Source: Bidens hawaiensis
Lineage: Eukaryota; Streptophyta; Magnoliopsida; Asterales; Asteraceae
DNA length: 64,000 nucleotides
NCBI GenBank assembly: GCA_021521415.1
Contig: JAIQDT010002050.1
Span: 248,001 to 312,000, forward strand
Direction: 5' to 3'
Of this stretch, positions 33,140-44,137 are shown in pieces. The notes beneath the pieces were generated by a model, which had not been told where the DNA came from, searched no databases, and was given only the letters and a program-made list of their open reading frames with translations. Position numbers and translations under genes: made by a program. The first letter of the stretch is position 1. Each line of letters starts with the position of its first letter.

Positions 33140-35159
33140 TGTCACACCCCAACCTACGACGGAACATGCCGGGGCGCAACATTGATTGTATCATAGCTCA
33201 GAAGACACTAAGTAAAATACACGTGTCAATATATAAATTATTCATTCATATATCAATTTTCAAAAGCACAAACATTGTCGTAACAATCACGTTACAAATC
33301 GATAATAAATATATTAAAACAAGAAAAAGTGTTCTTCAATCATCAAGCAACCTAAGGTCTCATCTACTTCCAATACTTGATTCATCCGATAAAGCTACCT
33401 GCGCCATGCGTGAAAATATATATATTGTCAACATAAAGTTGAGCAAGTAAACCACGATTTTGAGTATATATAATAATAAAATGACAATTCCGTGCGATAA
33501 TTGGAAATCACTACAACTAGTATAACAATAAATAAAAGTTGTCTTTTCACTCGAATCATTTTGATAACGAGCTAATTCGACGACGTATGATCATACTAAT
33601 GAGGATGAGGATGAGGATACTAACCAACATAAACTAAACACGTAGTCACATTTGCGCATATCAACTAATCGAGCAATTTCAATTACGCATATAGTGGAAT
33701 CGTAGTGAAAACAATAATTTATTTGTGAACGCATAACGCCCCAAAACTTAAAATAGTAAAAAGGGGGATGTGAATTTACTTACCTTTAATGAGGGAGATA
33801 AACGAGTTTGAAATAATAGAAGAAAAGGATGGGATGGAAAACGATCAAGCTTCCCGAGATTTGCCGACAAATACTCCTAGATGTTAATAACAAGAGTTAA
33901 ATATAATCATAGCGAAAAACTAATATTTATGACGGGTCTTGAGATTCGATGGGGTTGTGTGTAACATTAAAATATTACTAGATACATTTTCGTTGATTGT
34001 TGTTGTCCTTATTATTATCAAAAATTTTAATAATAATAATCATAATTGTGATAATGATAATGATTAATAAATAATAATGGTGGTAATAATAATAATAATA
34101 ATAATAAATATTAGTTGTAATAATAAAAGTTAACAAAACCGGGTTTTAGATGACGAGAACACGACTTAGGGTTGTCAGCTCTTATTTAATGATTTCAAAA
34201 GGGGTGTTATTACATAAATATCAAAAGAATACAATAAATATAAAAAAACGAATAAAACGGGTCTGCCGGGTTTCGAATCCGCGACCTTACTTTTTGAGAC
34301 ACACACATATAACCAACTGGACTGGATAATCTTTTGGTTCATAAACAGTTTTGAAAATATATAAACACTACTCCATAAGAACATATGAACCCTAAGACTG
34401 AATCACGATTTTAGATCCATAATTGCTCAATCCATAAGAGGCTATTGATCTACGACCATACGCGATTCTATACGTACCTTTTAATTGGATTATAACGTCG
34501 GTTAAGATGCTGTAATTCATCAAGCTAGTTGCGGCCAAAAGGGTTTAAATTTGGATGACGGGATGTTAATGATAACTGAATTGGTGTTAGGGGAAAGGGT
34601 CGCACTAGTGAGGAGGAGGTTTCTACAAGGTTAATTGATCTAACACGAAGGGATTATATAGGATCCAAAATTAGGGTTAGTTCGGCCTTAATAAGGTTAA
34701 TTGATCACAATACGGACTAATTAACACGTGTTTACTATAACTGAGTGTCGGTTACACGTTTATTCGATGTAATATGCCAATTTCCAAAGTTAATCGATCA
34801 TAAACGAGCGGGAAATGGAGGTTTTGAAGGATTTCGGGTGTGCGGGTCGGGTTGGATCCAAGGGTGGGTTAGGGTAATTTTTTTGAATATAATATATTAT
34901 ATTATAAAATCAGAATTTACATAACAAGTCCCTGAAGTTTGTAGATGGGAACGAGAATGGGTTATAGTTTGAGTTTGGATGGAAATTGTCAAGTTCTTGT
35001 AAGTTGAATACTTAAACTATTAAATAATAAAAGAATACTAAAACAATAAAAGAAAATATACTCAATAAATGCGTCGGTTTTATTAAATGAGTGACCCGAA
35101 CCCTTAAACGGGTCGGGTATGATTGCAAGGATACTTAAACGAAAACCCAAAATGTTACA
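33140..35159 (-). repeat. 3' LTR of element A
   Basis: The plus strand reads TGTCACACCCCAACC...AATGTTACA. It carries the shared U5-like block (minus strand, about 33400-33455, CTCAAC..GTTGAC..CGCAGGT), a GAGGAT triplet run and TAA microsatellite (34090). It differs from the 5' LTR at scattered positions and by one indel of about 50 bp. Confidence 0.9.
34090..34108. repeat. TAA microsatellite in LTR A
   Basis: (TAA)n; the 5' LTR has the corresponding run near 49285-49310, slightly longer. Confidence 0.85.
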
Positions 35160-35199
35160 GCATTCACTACTTTAGAAAATTTCGTCCCGAAATTAGGAA

Positions 35200-35430
35200 T
35201 TAAGCCGTAACGAAGAGGTGCGGGTACTTGGACTCCATTTGGTCTTTATGTTCCCAAGTGAACTCGGGACCGCGTTTAGATTCCCAACGAACTTTGACAA
35301 GTGGAATACGACTACGCTTGGTCTCTTTGTCCATATTATCCACGATTTCAACAGGTTTCTCGATAACACGCATAGATTCATCAACTTGTACTTCATTGAG
35401 GGGTATGTGGAGATTCCCTTCGGCTAGCAC
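35200..35430 (-). pseudogene. A pol C-terminal tail
   Basis: Encodes LHIPLNEVQVDESM, IPLVKVRWESKRGPEFTWE and an end at KYPHLFVTA. This tail follows integrase in Tekay-type elements and takes the place of or overlaps a chromodomain-like region. A stop at the preceding frame end (35424) separates it from integrase. Confidence 0.8.
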
Positions 35431-36569
35431 ATTTTGAGATTGGAAATATGAAAAGTTTGATGAACATTGGAGAGCTCTTTGGGGAGATTTAGACGATACG
35501 CAACTCTACCAACCCTTTCAACGATCTCAAACGGGCCAACAAAACGAGGAGATAATTTGTTCCTTTTGCCAAAACGAACTACCCCTTTCCAAGGAGATAC
35601 TTTGAGGAGAACTCGATCACCAACATTGAACTCGAGAGGTTTACGGCGCTTATCGCCGTAGCTCTTTTGACGGCTACGAGCGGCAAGAAGATTTTGACGA
35701 ATAAGAGCGATTTGATCGGAAGTCTCTTGAACAAGCTCGGGACCAGTGAGTTGTGATTCACCAACCTCGTTCCAACTAATCGGGGAACGACATTTTCGAC
35801 CGTAGAGAGCTTTAAAGGGTGACATGCCAATACTAGTGTGAAAGCTATTATTGTAGGAAAACTCTACAAGTGGTAAGTGAGTATCCTAATTTCCACCAAA
35901 ATCTAGTACGCAAGAGCGGAGCATATATTCGAGAGTTTGAATTGTTCTCTCGGATTGACCATAGGTTTGCGGGTGATAAGCGGTGCTTAGATCAATACGG
36001 GTACCCAAGGCGGTTTGCAACGATTTCAAAAAATGAGAAGTAAACCGACCATCACGATCGGAAATAATGGTCAGAGGCGTTCCATGGTGGCAAATGATGT
36101 TCTTGACATAGAGTCAGGCTAATTCGCTTACGGAGGATTTTTCTCGAAACGGTATGAAATGAGCTGACTTGGTCAAACGATCAATAATCACCCAAATACT
36201 ATCATTGCGACTTTGAGTAGTGGGGAGTTTAGTAACAAAATCCATGGCTATGTCTTCCCATTTCCAAACGGGGATAGGAGGTTGCTCGAGCAAACCAAAC
36301 GGCTTTTGATGCTCGGCTTTAACCTTAGAGCAAGTGAGGCATTTAGATACATACACCGCAATATCTTTCTTTATTCCCGGCCACCAAAACATGGTACGAA
36401 GATCAACATACATTTTATCTGCACCGGGATGAATAGAGTATCGTGACTTATGAGCTTCATCGAGGATGAAAATGCGAATACCGTCACGATCGGGAACCCA
36501 AAAACGGTCCAAATAATAGAGTAAGCCATTACATGTGGTTTCAAGTTGGAGTTCGGTGCTACACGACAT
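35424..36569 (-). pseudogene. A integrase, with stops
   Basis: The N-terminal part (36114-36569) keeps the H2C2 zinc site (EAHKSRYSIHPG ... KCLTCSK) and the first core Asp (MDFVTKLP). After a stop at about 36114 the core continues with a [15 protein letters not shown] segment and an [15 protein letters not shown] segment. Another stop follows near 35888, then [14 protein letters not shown], a [13 protein letters not shown] block and [13 protein letters not shown] (the GPY/F-type C-terminal domain), ending at 35424. The DD(35)E residues appear present, but the two stops kill it. Integrase would insert the cDNA into the genome. Confidence 0.85.
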
Positions 36570-36656
36570 CTCGTCGTGTAAGTTACCCTCGGTGACGTTG
36601 ACGTTGACGTATTGTGCGTCGAAGATGCGGTATTGGAGGTCAGATTGGAAGGTGAC

Positions 36657-37418
36657 TCAATGGAGCAAGACGGATTTAACATGACTCTTACGACTAAGAG
36701 CATCGGCCACGACATTCGCTTTTCCGGAGTGGTAGAGAATTTCACAATCATAATCACTTAACAATTCGGCATATCGTCTTTGTCTCATATTGAGGTCCTT
36801 TTGGTCGAAAATGTGTTGTAAACTTTTATGGTCGGTGAAGACCAAACATTTCGTGCCGTAAAGGTAGTGTCTCCAAATTTTCAAGGCAAACACAACCAAG
36901 ACATTGAATAGAAGCATCACAAAAGACAACAAAATCACCGTTGCCATTGGGAAAGCAAGGATTGGAGCATTGCAAAGCATGTCCTTAAGAGTTTGAAACG
37001 CTTCCTCTTGAACGGAACCCCATTCGTAAACTTTCCCTTTGTGGGTTAGTGCGGTAAGGGGTGAAGCAATCTTCGAAAAATTGCGAATAAAACGACGGTA
37101 ATACCCCGCTAAACCAAGAAATGAACGAACCTCCGTTGGAGAGGACGGGGTCGCCCAATTTTTAACGGCCTCAATTTTTGCGGGATCAACATGAATACCC
37201 TTGTCGTTAATGATGTGGCCCAAGAATTGAACTTGCTTTAGCCAAAATTCGCATTTGGAGAACTTAGCATAAAGTTGTTCCTTTCGTAACAAGTCAAGAA
37301 TGGCACACAAATGGTCATTGTGCTCGGTCTCGGATTTAGAGTATATCAAGATGTCGTCGATGAAAACAATCACGAACTTGTCGAGGTAGGGTTTACAAAC
37401 GCGATTCATAAGATCCAT
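36657..37418 (-). pseudogene. A reverse transcriptase palm/thumb and RNase H, partly deleted
   Basis: Contains the catalytic RT box FIDDILIYS (near residue 19), [23 protein letters not shown], and the RNase H end ([21 protein letters not shown]). In the middle, an [13 protein letters not shown] stretch is frameshifted: in the alternative frame one reads FVVFCDAS. The segment between the first RNase H Asp and [12 protein letters not shown] is shortened, so the RNase H active site is incomplete. Confidence 0.85.
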
Positions 37419-37700
37419 GAAATGGCAAGAGCATTAGTCAAACCAAAAGGCATAACTCGGAATTCAAAGTGGCCATAACGAGTACGGAAGGCAGTCTTGG
37501 GTATGTCATCTTCGTGGACACGGAGTTGGTGATAAGGTTTACAAACGTGATTCATAAGATCCATGAAACGGTAGGAGCATTAGTCAAACCAAAAGGCATA
37601 ACTCGGAATTCAAAGTGGCCATAACGAGTACGGAAGGAAATCTTGGGTATGTCATCTTCGTGGACACGGAGTTGGTGATAACCCGAACGGAGATCAATCT
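37415..37700 (-). repeat. Internal direct duplication in A reverse transcriptase
   Basis: 37424-37550 and 37576-37682 are near-identical (both contain GCATTAGTCAAACCAAAAGG and CGGAGTTGGTGATAA), so part of the RT fingers/palm ([13 protein letters not shown] region) is present twice. Flanking ATAAGATCCATGAAA also occurs twice. Confidence 0.85.
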
Positions 37701-38562
37701 TAGAGAAACATGAGGCTCCTTGGAGTTGATCGAAAAGATCATCAATACGCGGAGGGGGATAACGATTCTTGATTGTAAGCTTGTTTAGCTCACGGTAATC
37801 GATACACATACGAAGATTACCGTCTTTCTTCTTAACAAACAAGGCGGGTGCGCCCCATGGAGACAAACTCGGGTGAATGAAACCTTTTTTCGTGAGTTCT
37901 TGGATTAGGTTAGAGAGTTCTTGCATTTTGGAAGGTGCAAGGCGGTAAGGTGGTTTGGCTACGGGATTTGCTCCGGGTACAAGATCAATACAGAACTCCA
38001 CTTGACGAATGGGAGGGAGTCCGGAAACGTCATCGGGAAAGACTTCGGGGAAGTCGCGGACAATCGGGATGTTGGAAAGTTTCTTTTCTTCATCAGATTT
38101 CGTGGTGACGTGGGCTAAAAAGGCGACATACTTCTTGCTTAAGTAACGTTGGGCTTCGAGACAAGACATGAAGTTTAGCTTTGAGAATGGTCTTTCTCCA
38201 AGAACGTTTAGAATCACGCCTCCATCGATAGGGATTCGAATGAGTTTTTCAAAACATAAAATTTCGGCTCGGTGGAGAGAGAGCCAATCCATACCAATGA
38301 TAACGTCGAAGCTTCCCATTTGCATAGGGATAAGGTCGATAGAGAACCTTTGCCCATTGAGAGTAATCATGAAATTTCGAATGGCAGAGTCAATAGTGAT
38401 CGAACTACCGTTTGTTATCTCTACCGAGAAGGGCTTAGATAATTTACTACAGGGCACATCAAGTATGTATTCAAAATCAAAGGAAATAAAGCTTCTATCG
38501 GCTCTCGAATCAAATAGTACCGAAGCATGGTGCTTATTAATTAGGAACGTACCGTTCACCAA
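37552..38562 (-). pseudogene. A protease and N-terminal reverse transcriptase
   Basis: Starts at LVNGTFLIN and has a protease in which the active-site DSGA reads DSRA (Gly to Arg), then [20 protein letters not shown] and the RT fingers: [54 protein letters not shown] and [12 protein letters not shown]. It runs into a stop where the duplication begins. The Gly-to-Arg change next to the catalytic Asp would be expected to impair the protease. It is in frame with the zinc-knuckle part of gag (38629-39051), separated by one stop. Confidence 0.88.
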
Positions 38563-39977
38563 GTCATTCGAGTTTTGGGCTTGATGAGCATTTATGGTGA
38601 AGGCTTGGCCTTGAGTTCTTTGAGGTGCTTAGATTTGAGTAGTTGAAGCTTGAGAGGTTAGAGCTTGATAGGCTTGCATGACCATGGGTTGAGCTTGAAG
38701 AGGTGGAGGAGCCATGAGTTGGGGTACTTGAGGTTGATAAGCTAGCACTTGATAGGCTTGGGAGGTGTAGTAAGGTTGTGGTGCAACATAGGCTTGGTGA
38801 ACTTGGGCGAGTCGAGGACACGCGTTGCGAAGGTGATTTGAATCACCATAATTGTAGCAAGCCCTAGCGCTTTTAATGGTTGGAGCACGAGGGATGACTC
38901 GGTTGGGTTGGTTTGATGGTGCGAACCGCGGTGGAGCGACTTGCACACGAGTTGCTTCTCGACAATATTGGGTGAGGTGGCCGAATCGGTGGCAATTGGT
39001 GCACACCCGACAAGTGGCTTGGGCCGGTGGTGGCGTTGGCAAGTATTGCAATACGGGTGTGGGCCGGTATAGGGCTTCTTGTTTGGAGGGGCTTGTTGGG
39101 CTTGTGGTTGTGCTAAGACATAATTTTGGGAGTTGGTTTTTCTCTTGTTGTTGCAGTAGTGAGATGAGTTGTTGTGGTTGTTATTCTTGGAGGATTCAGG
39201 CTTAGCGGATTCGGGCTTGGATTCCTTAGTGGGCTCAGGTGTTGGCATATCATTGGGCTTCTTAGAATTCTTCCGCATCAAGGTCCCGGCCTTAACGTGG
39301 TTCTCGATGAGGGTACCGGCTAGAGTGATGGCATCATGGAGGGTTTGAGTGTCACAACTTAGAACGGAGTCTTGGATTTGCATGGGCAAACCCGAGATGT
39401 ACTTGTCGATTGCACGTTCAAGGGGAGTAACCATGTGGGGAATGAGAAGGCTCAGTTCATGGAAACGGTCGTTGTAGATGGTGTCATTTCCACTTTCTTG
39501 TTTCGGGTTCCAAAACTCTTCTTCCAACCTCCGAAGCTCATGTTTCGGGCAGAACTTCTTGAGCATGAGTTTCTTGAGGTCGTCCCATGGCAAGGCCATG
39601 GCCACCTCAGTGCCAAGCGTGTGTTTCTCACCGTTCCACCAATTGAGGGCATTCTTCTTAAGCATGCTCGAGGTGTAAGTAGTTTTCTTGTCCTCAGGAC
39701 ATTCACAATGGAGGAATATGCTCTCCATTTCTTCGAACCATTGAAGGAGAACGGTAGCACCGTCAATAACGAAGTATTCGGGTGGGTTGGCACTCTTGAA
39801 TTGTTTGAGGGGGTAAGCATTTGGGTTCGGAGTTATGGATGATGAATAAGCATTCATAGTTTGCAATTGAGATATGATCGTTGGGAGGGCTTCTACGATA
39901 CCCTTAGCAATGCGGGACGACATGCTGCGGCCAGAGTTATTGGTGCGACGGTTACGGTTGATGAGGCGAGAAGACAT
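38560..39977 (-). pseudogene. A gag, frameshifted before the zinc knuckles
   Basis: Likely start at ATG 39975-39977 (MSSRLINRN). The core has LLQWFEEMESIF, ALNWWNGEKHT, AMALPWDDLKKLM and LIPHMVTPLERA, the standard Tekay gag blocks. A frame change near 39040-39050 moves the zinc knuckles into another frame. The first is CTNCHRFGHLTQYC (intact CCHC); in the second, CYNYGDSNHLRNAC, the second Cys is Tyr. A stop at 38629 separates gag from protease. Confidence 0.85.
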
Positions 39978-40594
39978 ACTGCAAGGGTAAAAGGTGTAAA
40001 GTTCGTAAGACTCAGGTGAATGTTGCAAGTATAATTAATTGACAAAATATAGTACTCGTGCATTGAGGTTGGGATTGTGTTTGAGGTTAAGAATTTCATT
40101 AGTTACGAGACTTGATTATATAACATTTTATCATCTTTAACATTTTGAGAAAAATCAATATGTAATAACAACATAACTTAAATCAAAATACATAGGTTCA
40201 TTTGTCGGTTAGGGCTTCATGAATCACCATGGGTCCTTCCAATAAATGAAAAATATCAAACACCAATTAAACAAAATCAATCGAAAATCGAATTTGAGGG
40301 GGTGTTGAGGAGATGATTGAAGTAGTTCAGTAACCACCCCATTGTACATACTTCATCCATCCGATCAACAAAACACAATACGAAAAAACCAAGTTTAGCC
40401 ACTAAATCACCGTGAATTCGGTTATAAATTTAAGGATGTGATCGTCACATGATCACGTTGATACAATGAGAGTAGTAGATTCGGGTACGTTTGTTGTGAT
40501 ATGCTTTGGCCTAATAAGTTCCACACCCTTACCGAACACTCCAGGAAGGCAACCAGGTCTCGCGGTTGATTGAGATTTATGCGCATTGCACTTC
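39978..40594 (-). other. Leader of element A, left half
   Basis: Non-coding, between A gag and insertion B; continues at 48036-48385 beyond B. No structured repeats were seen. Confidence 0.6.
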
Positions 40595-40931
40595 CTTAGT
40601 GTCACACCCCGGCCAGAGGCGGAATGCCAAGGGCGTGGACGAAGTCTCAGATTGAATAAGCCATAACACAGGTTAAGAGTCTAAATGAAATGCATACATA
40701 GATAATCAAGTTACATTGTTCAAAAGATACAAATAAAACCACAATAGTCCAACAGATACTAAGTCTAGTACTACGCCTTCAGTCATCTCCTAAGGCCATC
40801 TAGAAATCCCTGTTCTTCATCTATTAGCATTACCTGAAAAATATGCAAGAAAGCGTCAACTACAAAAATAGTTGAGTGAGAACATAAGTTTGTTGTAAAA
40901 GGAAAAGGCTTCATACACAAGCATGTTAGAC

Positions 40932-40992
40932 CAAGTTGTAGGGGTTTATATATAGGGTGTACCAGCGGCTAACCCACCACTCCTACAACTTG
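40932..40992 (-). other. Conserved-core hairpin, LTR copy 1
   Basis: Arms CAAGTTGTAGG and CCTACAACTTG (perfect, 11 bp) enclose the core TTATATATAGGGTGTACC-AGC-GGCTAACCCACCACT. Weaker pairing extends outward to about 28 bp per arm. The same copy lies at 46064-46124 in the 5' LTR. Confidence 0.8.
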
Positions 40993-41049
40993 TTCTACCA
41001 TGTTTGGGTATGATCCCGGCTATTAGAAAAATAGTTTGAAAGAGAACAA

Positions 41050-41134
41050 GCGCACCAAAATAGGTTGTTGGGGTTTATATATAGGGTGTACCAGCGGCTA
41101 ACCCACCACTCCTACAACATATTTTGCTGTGCTT
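41050..41134 (-). other. Conserved-core hairpin, LTR copy 2
   Basis: The core is identical to copy 1 (loop AGC). Different arms, AGCGCACCAAAATAGGTTGT and the complement AGCACAGCAAAATATGTTGT, remain mostly complementary. The 5' LTR copy is at 46182-46266. Confidence 0.78.
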
Positions 41135-41367
41135 ATTGTTTTATGAGTTTCAAAGTGAGAAGACAGTTCATAAGTAAAAGCGTAGTGTATAATACATGGT
41201 TCGGTACAGTTCATAATAGTGTGTGAAAAGCGTGTACGTGGATCATTGAGTTACAACGTGTATAAGGCAATACAATAGTTCACAATTCTTGAGATAAATG
41301 CACATAACAGATAGACCAAAGAGCAAGTAATAACACATAGTACACATAGAGGTCACGCGAGTGTGAG

Positions 41368-41500
41368 GCGAGACTTACATGGATTCACACAGAATCCAAG
41401 GCCGTCGAGTATGCGAGACTTACATGGATGCCGCAGTATCCAAAGCAGTCGAGTGTGCGAGACTTACATGGGTGCCGCAGTACCCAAAGCAGTCGAGATA
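41368..41500 (-). repeat. Three tandem hairpins of about 44 bp in LTR B
   Basis: Each unit starts GCGAGACTTACA and ends GTCGAG. The inner stems are TGGATT/AATCCA, TGGAT/ATCCA and TGGGT/ACCCA; the loop is GCCGCAGT in two units. GACT and AGTC can form the outer stem. Repeated at 46500-46632. Confidence 0.78.
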
Positions 41501-41508
41501 GTGACCGT

Positions 41509-41595
41509 GGTTCATAGAGCAACAGTTCATAGAGCATATAGTTCATAGTGCAACGGTTCATAGTACAATGGTTCATAGTGTAACAGTTCATAAAG
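41509..41595 (-). repeat. GTTCATAG short tandem repeat in LTR B
   Basis: Six copies of GTTCATAG(A/T)GCAAC-like units of about 17 bp; repeated at 46641-46727. Confidence 0.8.
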
Positions 41596-41935
41596 TGATA
41601 CAAATTTATAGAGTAAGTAAAGTAATTGTGATGGTGTTTACATTACGTTAAGTTATAAGTGAAAGCGAGTAAAAGCAGAGTAAAACAGTGTATAAAGGTT
41701 TGAAGTAAAGTGTTTTGCATATTTCCACCCCGTGGTTTGATAAAGTAAAAACAGTTGAAAAGGGGTTTATGAACTCACCTTGATCTCGGGTTAGGATGGT
41801 ACTACAGAAGATCTCCTTAGCCTAGAGTTGGACATATGTATAAGGTTAACAACGTGCTATAAGTCTAAGAAAACGAGTTTACGCGACCTCGAGCAAAAAC
41901 TGGGTTTTTAAAGATGAAAACAGCTTGGTTCTGGC

Positions 41936-42270
41936 TTGATTCGATCGAATAAGAATACATTCGATCGAATAGGAACACGTTCGGTCGAATAGGCACACAT
42001 TCGATCGAATAGACACACATTCGATCGAATCTGAGGCACACTCGATCGAACCAGAAACACATTCGGTCGAACCAGTTTGGGAAAACTCGTTCGGTCGGAC
42101 ATGGAACTTGTTCGATCGAATAGACACTCGTTCGATCGAATACGAAGCTCATTCGATCGAATGAGTTGGAGACCATTCGGTTGCTTTCCTATTCGGTTGA
42201 CTGGACTGGTTCGATCGACTCCTTCGATCGAATGAACTGGTTCGATCGACTGGTTCGATCGAATGAGTCT
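41936..42270 (-). repeat. Palindromic TTCGATCGAA array in LTR B
   Basis: About sixteen copies of the palindrome ATTCGATCGAAT and variants (TTCGGTCGAA, TCGATCGAAC) spaced mostly 18-25 bp apart. It lies downstream of the TATA box in the sense direction. Repeated at 47068-47402. Confidence 0.88.
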
Positions 42271-42686
42271 GATTCGACTCCTTCAAGCTGGGCGACGGAG
42301 AAACCTACGGGTTTTCCAGATTTTCCAGATTTTTGACCCAAAATCGAAGTTTTTGACATGGAAATGCTCGGGATTGAAAGGGGTATCGATTCCTAGTACT
42401 TTTAAACACAAAAGCTTGCATTTTGACACCAAAACAAGTCGGTTTTTGACCCGAAAACTCAAGTTACGAAAATGGGAGTTTTTGCTCGATTTGAGGCCGA
42501 AAATGGTTATGAAAACGGATGATTTTCGAAAGGGACTTACCAAAAACGATTAGGAACAAGATTCCGGGCTCGGATTTGTGATTTGAGGACTTTCTCTCTC
42601 TAGCTTCTCTCTCTAGAAATGAGAGAGTTTGGGTGGGTGCAAGTGAAAGAGTTGGGTGAAAATGGTGGAAGTGTCAAGAACTTTCG

Positions 42687-42694
42687 TTTATATA
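42687..42694 (-). promoter_or_regulatory. TATA box of the 3' LTR of B
   Basis: TATATAAA on the minus strand, in AGTATATAAACGAAAG, about 205 bp inside the LTR start. A CT/GA-rich leader follows about 70 bp downstream. The 5' LTR copy at 47819-47826 would be the active promoter. Confidence 0.65.
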
Positions 42695-42898
42695 CTACGG
42701 GTTTGGTTAGGCGCGGGTTGGCTACCTACGGGTCGAGATTAGCCGAGTCCATAAATTTTGTAAAACGAAACATTTTTCTATAAACTTTTATGAAATAACT
42801 TTGAATAAAATATCTGAAATCTTTTTAAAATAATGAAAATATCATTTATTTACAAAAGATAGATTTTTGGTCACCGGGTTAAATTTCGGGATGTTACA

Positions 42899-42912
42899 GT
42901 CTCCCCTACTTT
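42899..42912 (-). promoter_or_regulatory. Polypurine tract of element B
   Basis: The minus strand reads AAAGTAGGGGAGAC immediately before the 3' LTR; this is where plus-strand DNA synthesis starts. Confidence 0.85.
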
Positions 42913-44137
42913 AGGGAATTTCGTCCCGAAATTCAAGCACACGGTCCAACTTATGAAATAGATTCTACCAAATCAATACAGGTTATTCGTTTGATGTGCA
43001 CTTCCAGGGATTCGCAAATTAACGAGGAGGGGGCTTATATATAGGGTGTACCATCGGCTAACCCACCACTCCCTCATCGTAATTTGAGAATTTCCCTTTC
43101 CATGCATATCGTCCAAATGGCCTATATTAACTTTTAAATATTATGAAATTTTGAGCATGAGATAACTTAGTTCGAGATAGAGTAATCAATCCAAGAGAGA
43201 AAACAAATTGCGCATAGTGGTTCTAATAGTGAGTTCATGAGCACAAATAGTTCATTCGCGATTCTAGTGATTAGAGCAACTTAGTTCATTCAAACACAAA
43301 GCTATGAGCATTCACCCAAGACTTGCTTCGGGCGCATTCATGTACTGCTGAAGGGGTTTATATATAGGGTGTACCAGCGGCTAACCCACCACCCCTTCAA
43401 CTTTACCCGAATGCTCCTTTCCGCTGATCTTGGACTAGGGCTCACAGTGACACTCCTATCCCCTCACAAGCCCTAAATTCCAATTTTTCGTATTCGATCA
43501 TATTCAATTCCAGTTGTAGGAGTTTATATATAGGGTGTACCATCGGCTAACCCACCACTCCTACAACTTTCCTTGAATACTCTCTCAACTGCCATTGGGT
43601 TCAAGACTTGCGACACACTTTACTACCACAAGTCCCTACCTCCAATACCCGCTTCAGAACTACACACGCCCTGCCGAAGAGGTTTATATATAGGGTGTAC
43701 CAGCGGCTAACCCACCACCCCTCCGACATTCTTTGAGTAGCCCTTACTCCACGAATATTGGGCTCAGGACTCATAGTACCATGATGGAACATTTGCATAC
43801 GTACGCACCTGTGACTTAACAATTATATTCCGGACTATAATTGTTATTTCACCTTGCGTCGTCCTTGCAATTGTCACCCCATCGCGTAAGTGCTTAAGGG
43901 AAAACTCTACACATAATCACATAATCAGGCAATCACATAAGTAGCAAATGTATAAATGCGTAAATAGTTCAATCGGTCGTGAAACACATTTGTTCGTTGG
44001 TCGTTGCGTAAGGGATACAAGAGCATTGCGTTTGTGCGTGGTTCGTGTAATAGTGCTTAGTGTACAAAGTGTAATAGTGATAATAATAGTGGAAAGTGTG
44101 TTGATCATAAGTGGTGTTGTCAAGAATTCGAGTTGAA
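42913..44137 (-). other. Non-coding 3' region of element B with four conserved-core hairpins
   Basis: No pol sequence is found where it would be expected. Four copies of TTATATATAGGGTGTACC-A(G/T)C-GGCTAACCCACCA lie at 43021-43080, 43350-43401, 43511-43570 and 43671-43730. Each is framed by its own inverted arms: GAGGAGGG/CTCCCTC, TGAAGGGG/CCCCTTCA, GTTGTAGGAGT/ACTCCTACAAC and CGAAGAGG/CCCCTCCG. The spacers between the last three are also partly palindromic (TAGGGCT...AGCCCTA; AAGACTTG...CAAGTCCC), giving an irregular repeat of about 165 bp. Confidence 0.82.

Larger units (their letters stand above)
40600..42898 (-). repeat. 3' LTR of element B
   Basis: The plus strand starts TGTCACACCCCGGCC and ends GGGATGTTACA. 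Sense order: TATA (42687-42694), a CT-rich leader (42590-42620), the TTCGATCGAA array (41936-42270), TTCATAG repeats (41509-41595), three hairpins (41368-41500), two conserved-core hairpins (40932-41134), then the block CTCACTCAAC...GTTGAC...CAGGT (40833-40882). Confidence 0.93.

Noticed and set aside
39372..39842. Plus-strand reading frame of 156 residues
   Set aside because: Antisense of the A gag.
41865..42176. Reading frames (up to 103 residues) in the TTCGATCGAA array, repeated at 46997
   Set aside because: Peptide of repeated FDR/SIE words generated by the palindrome array; no start context or family.
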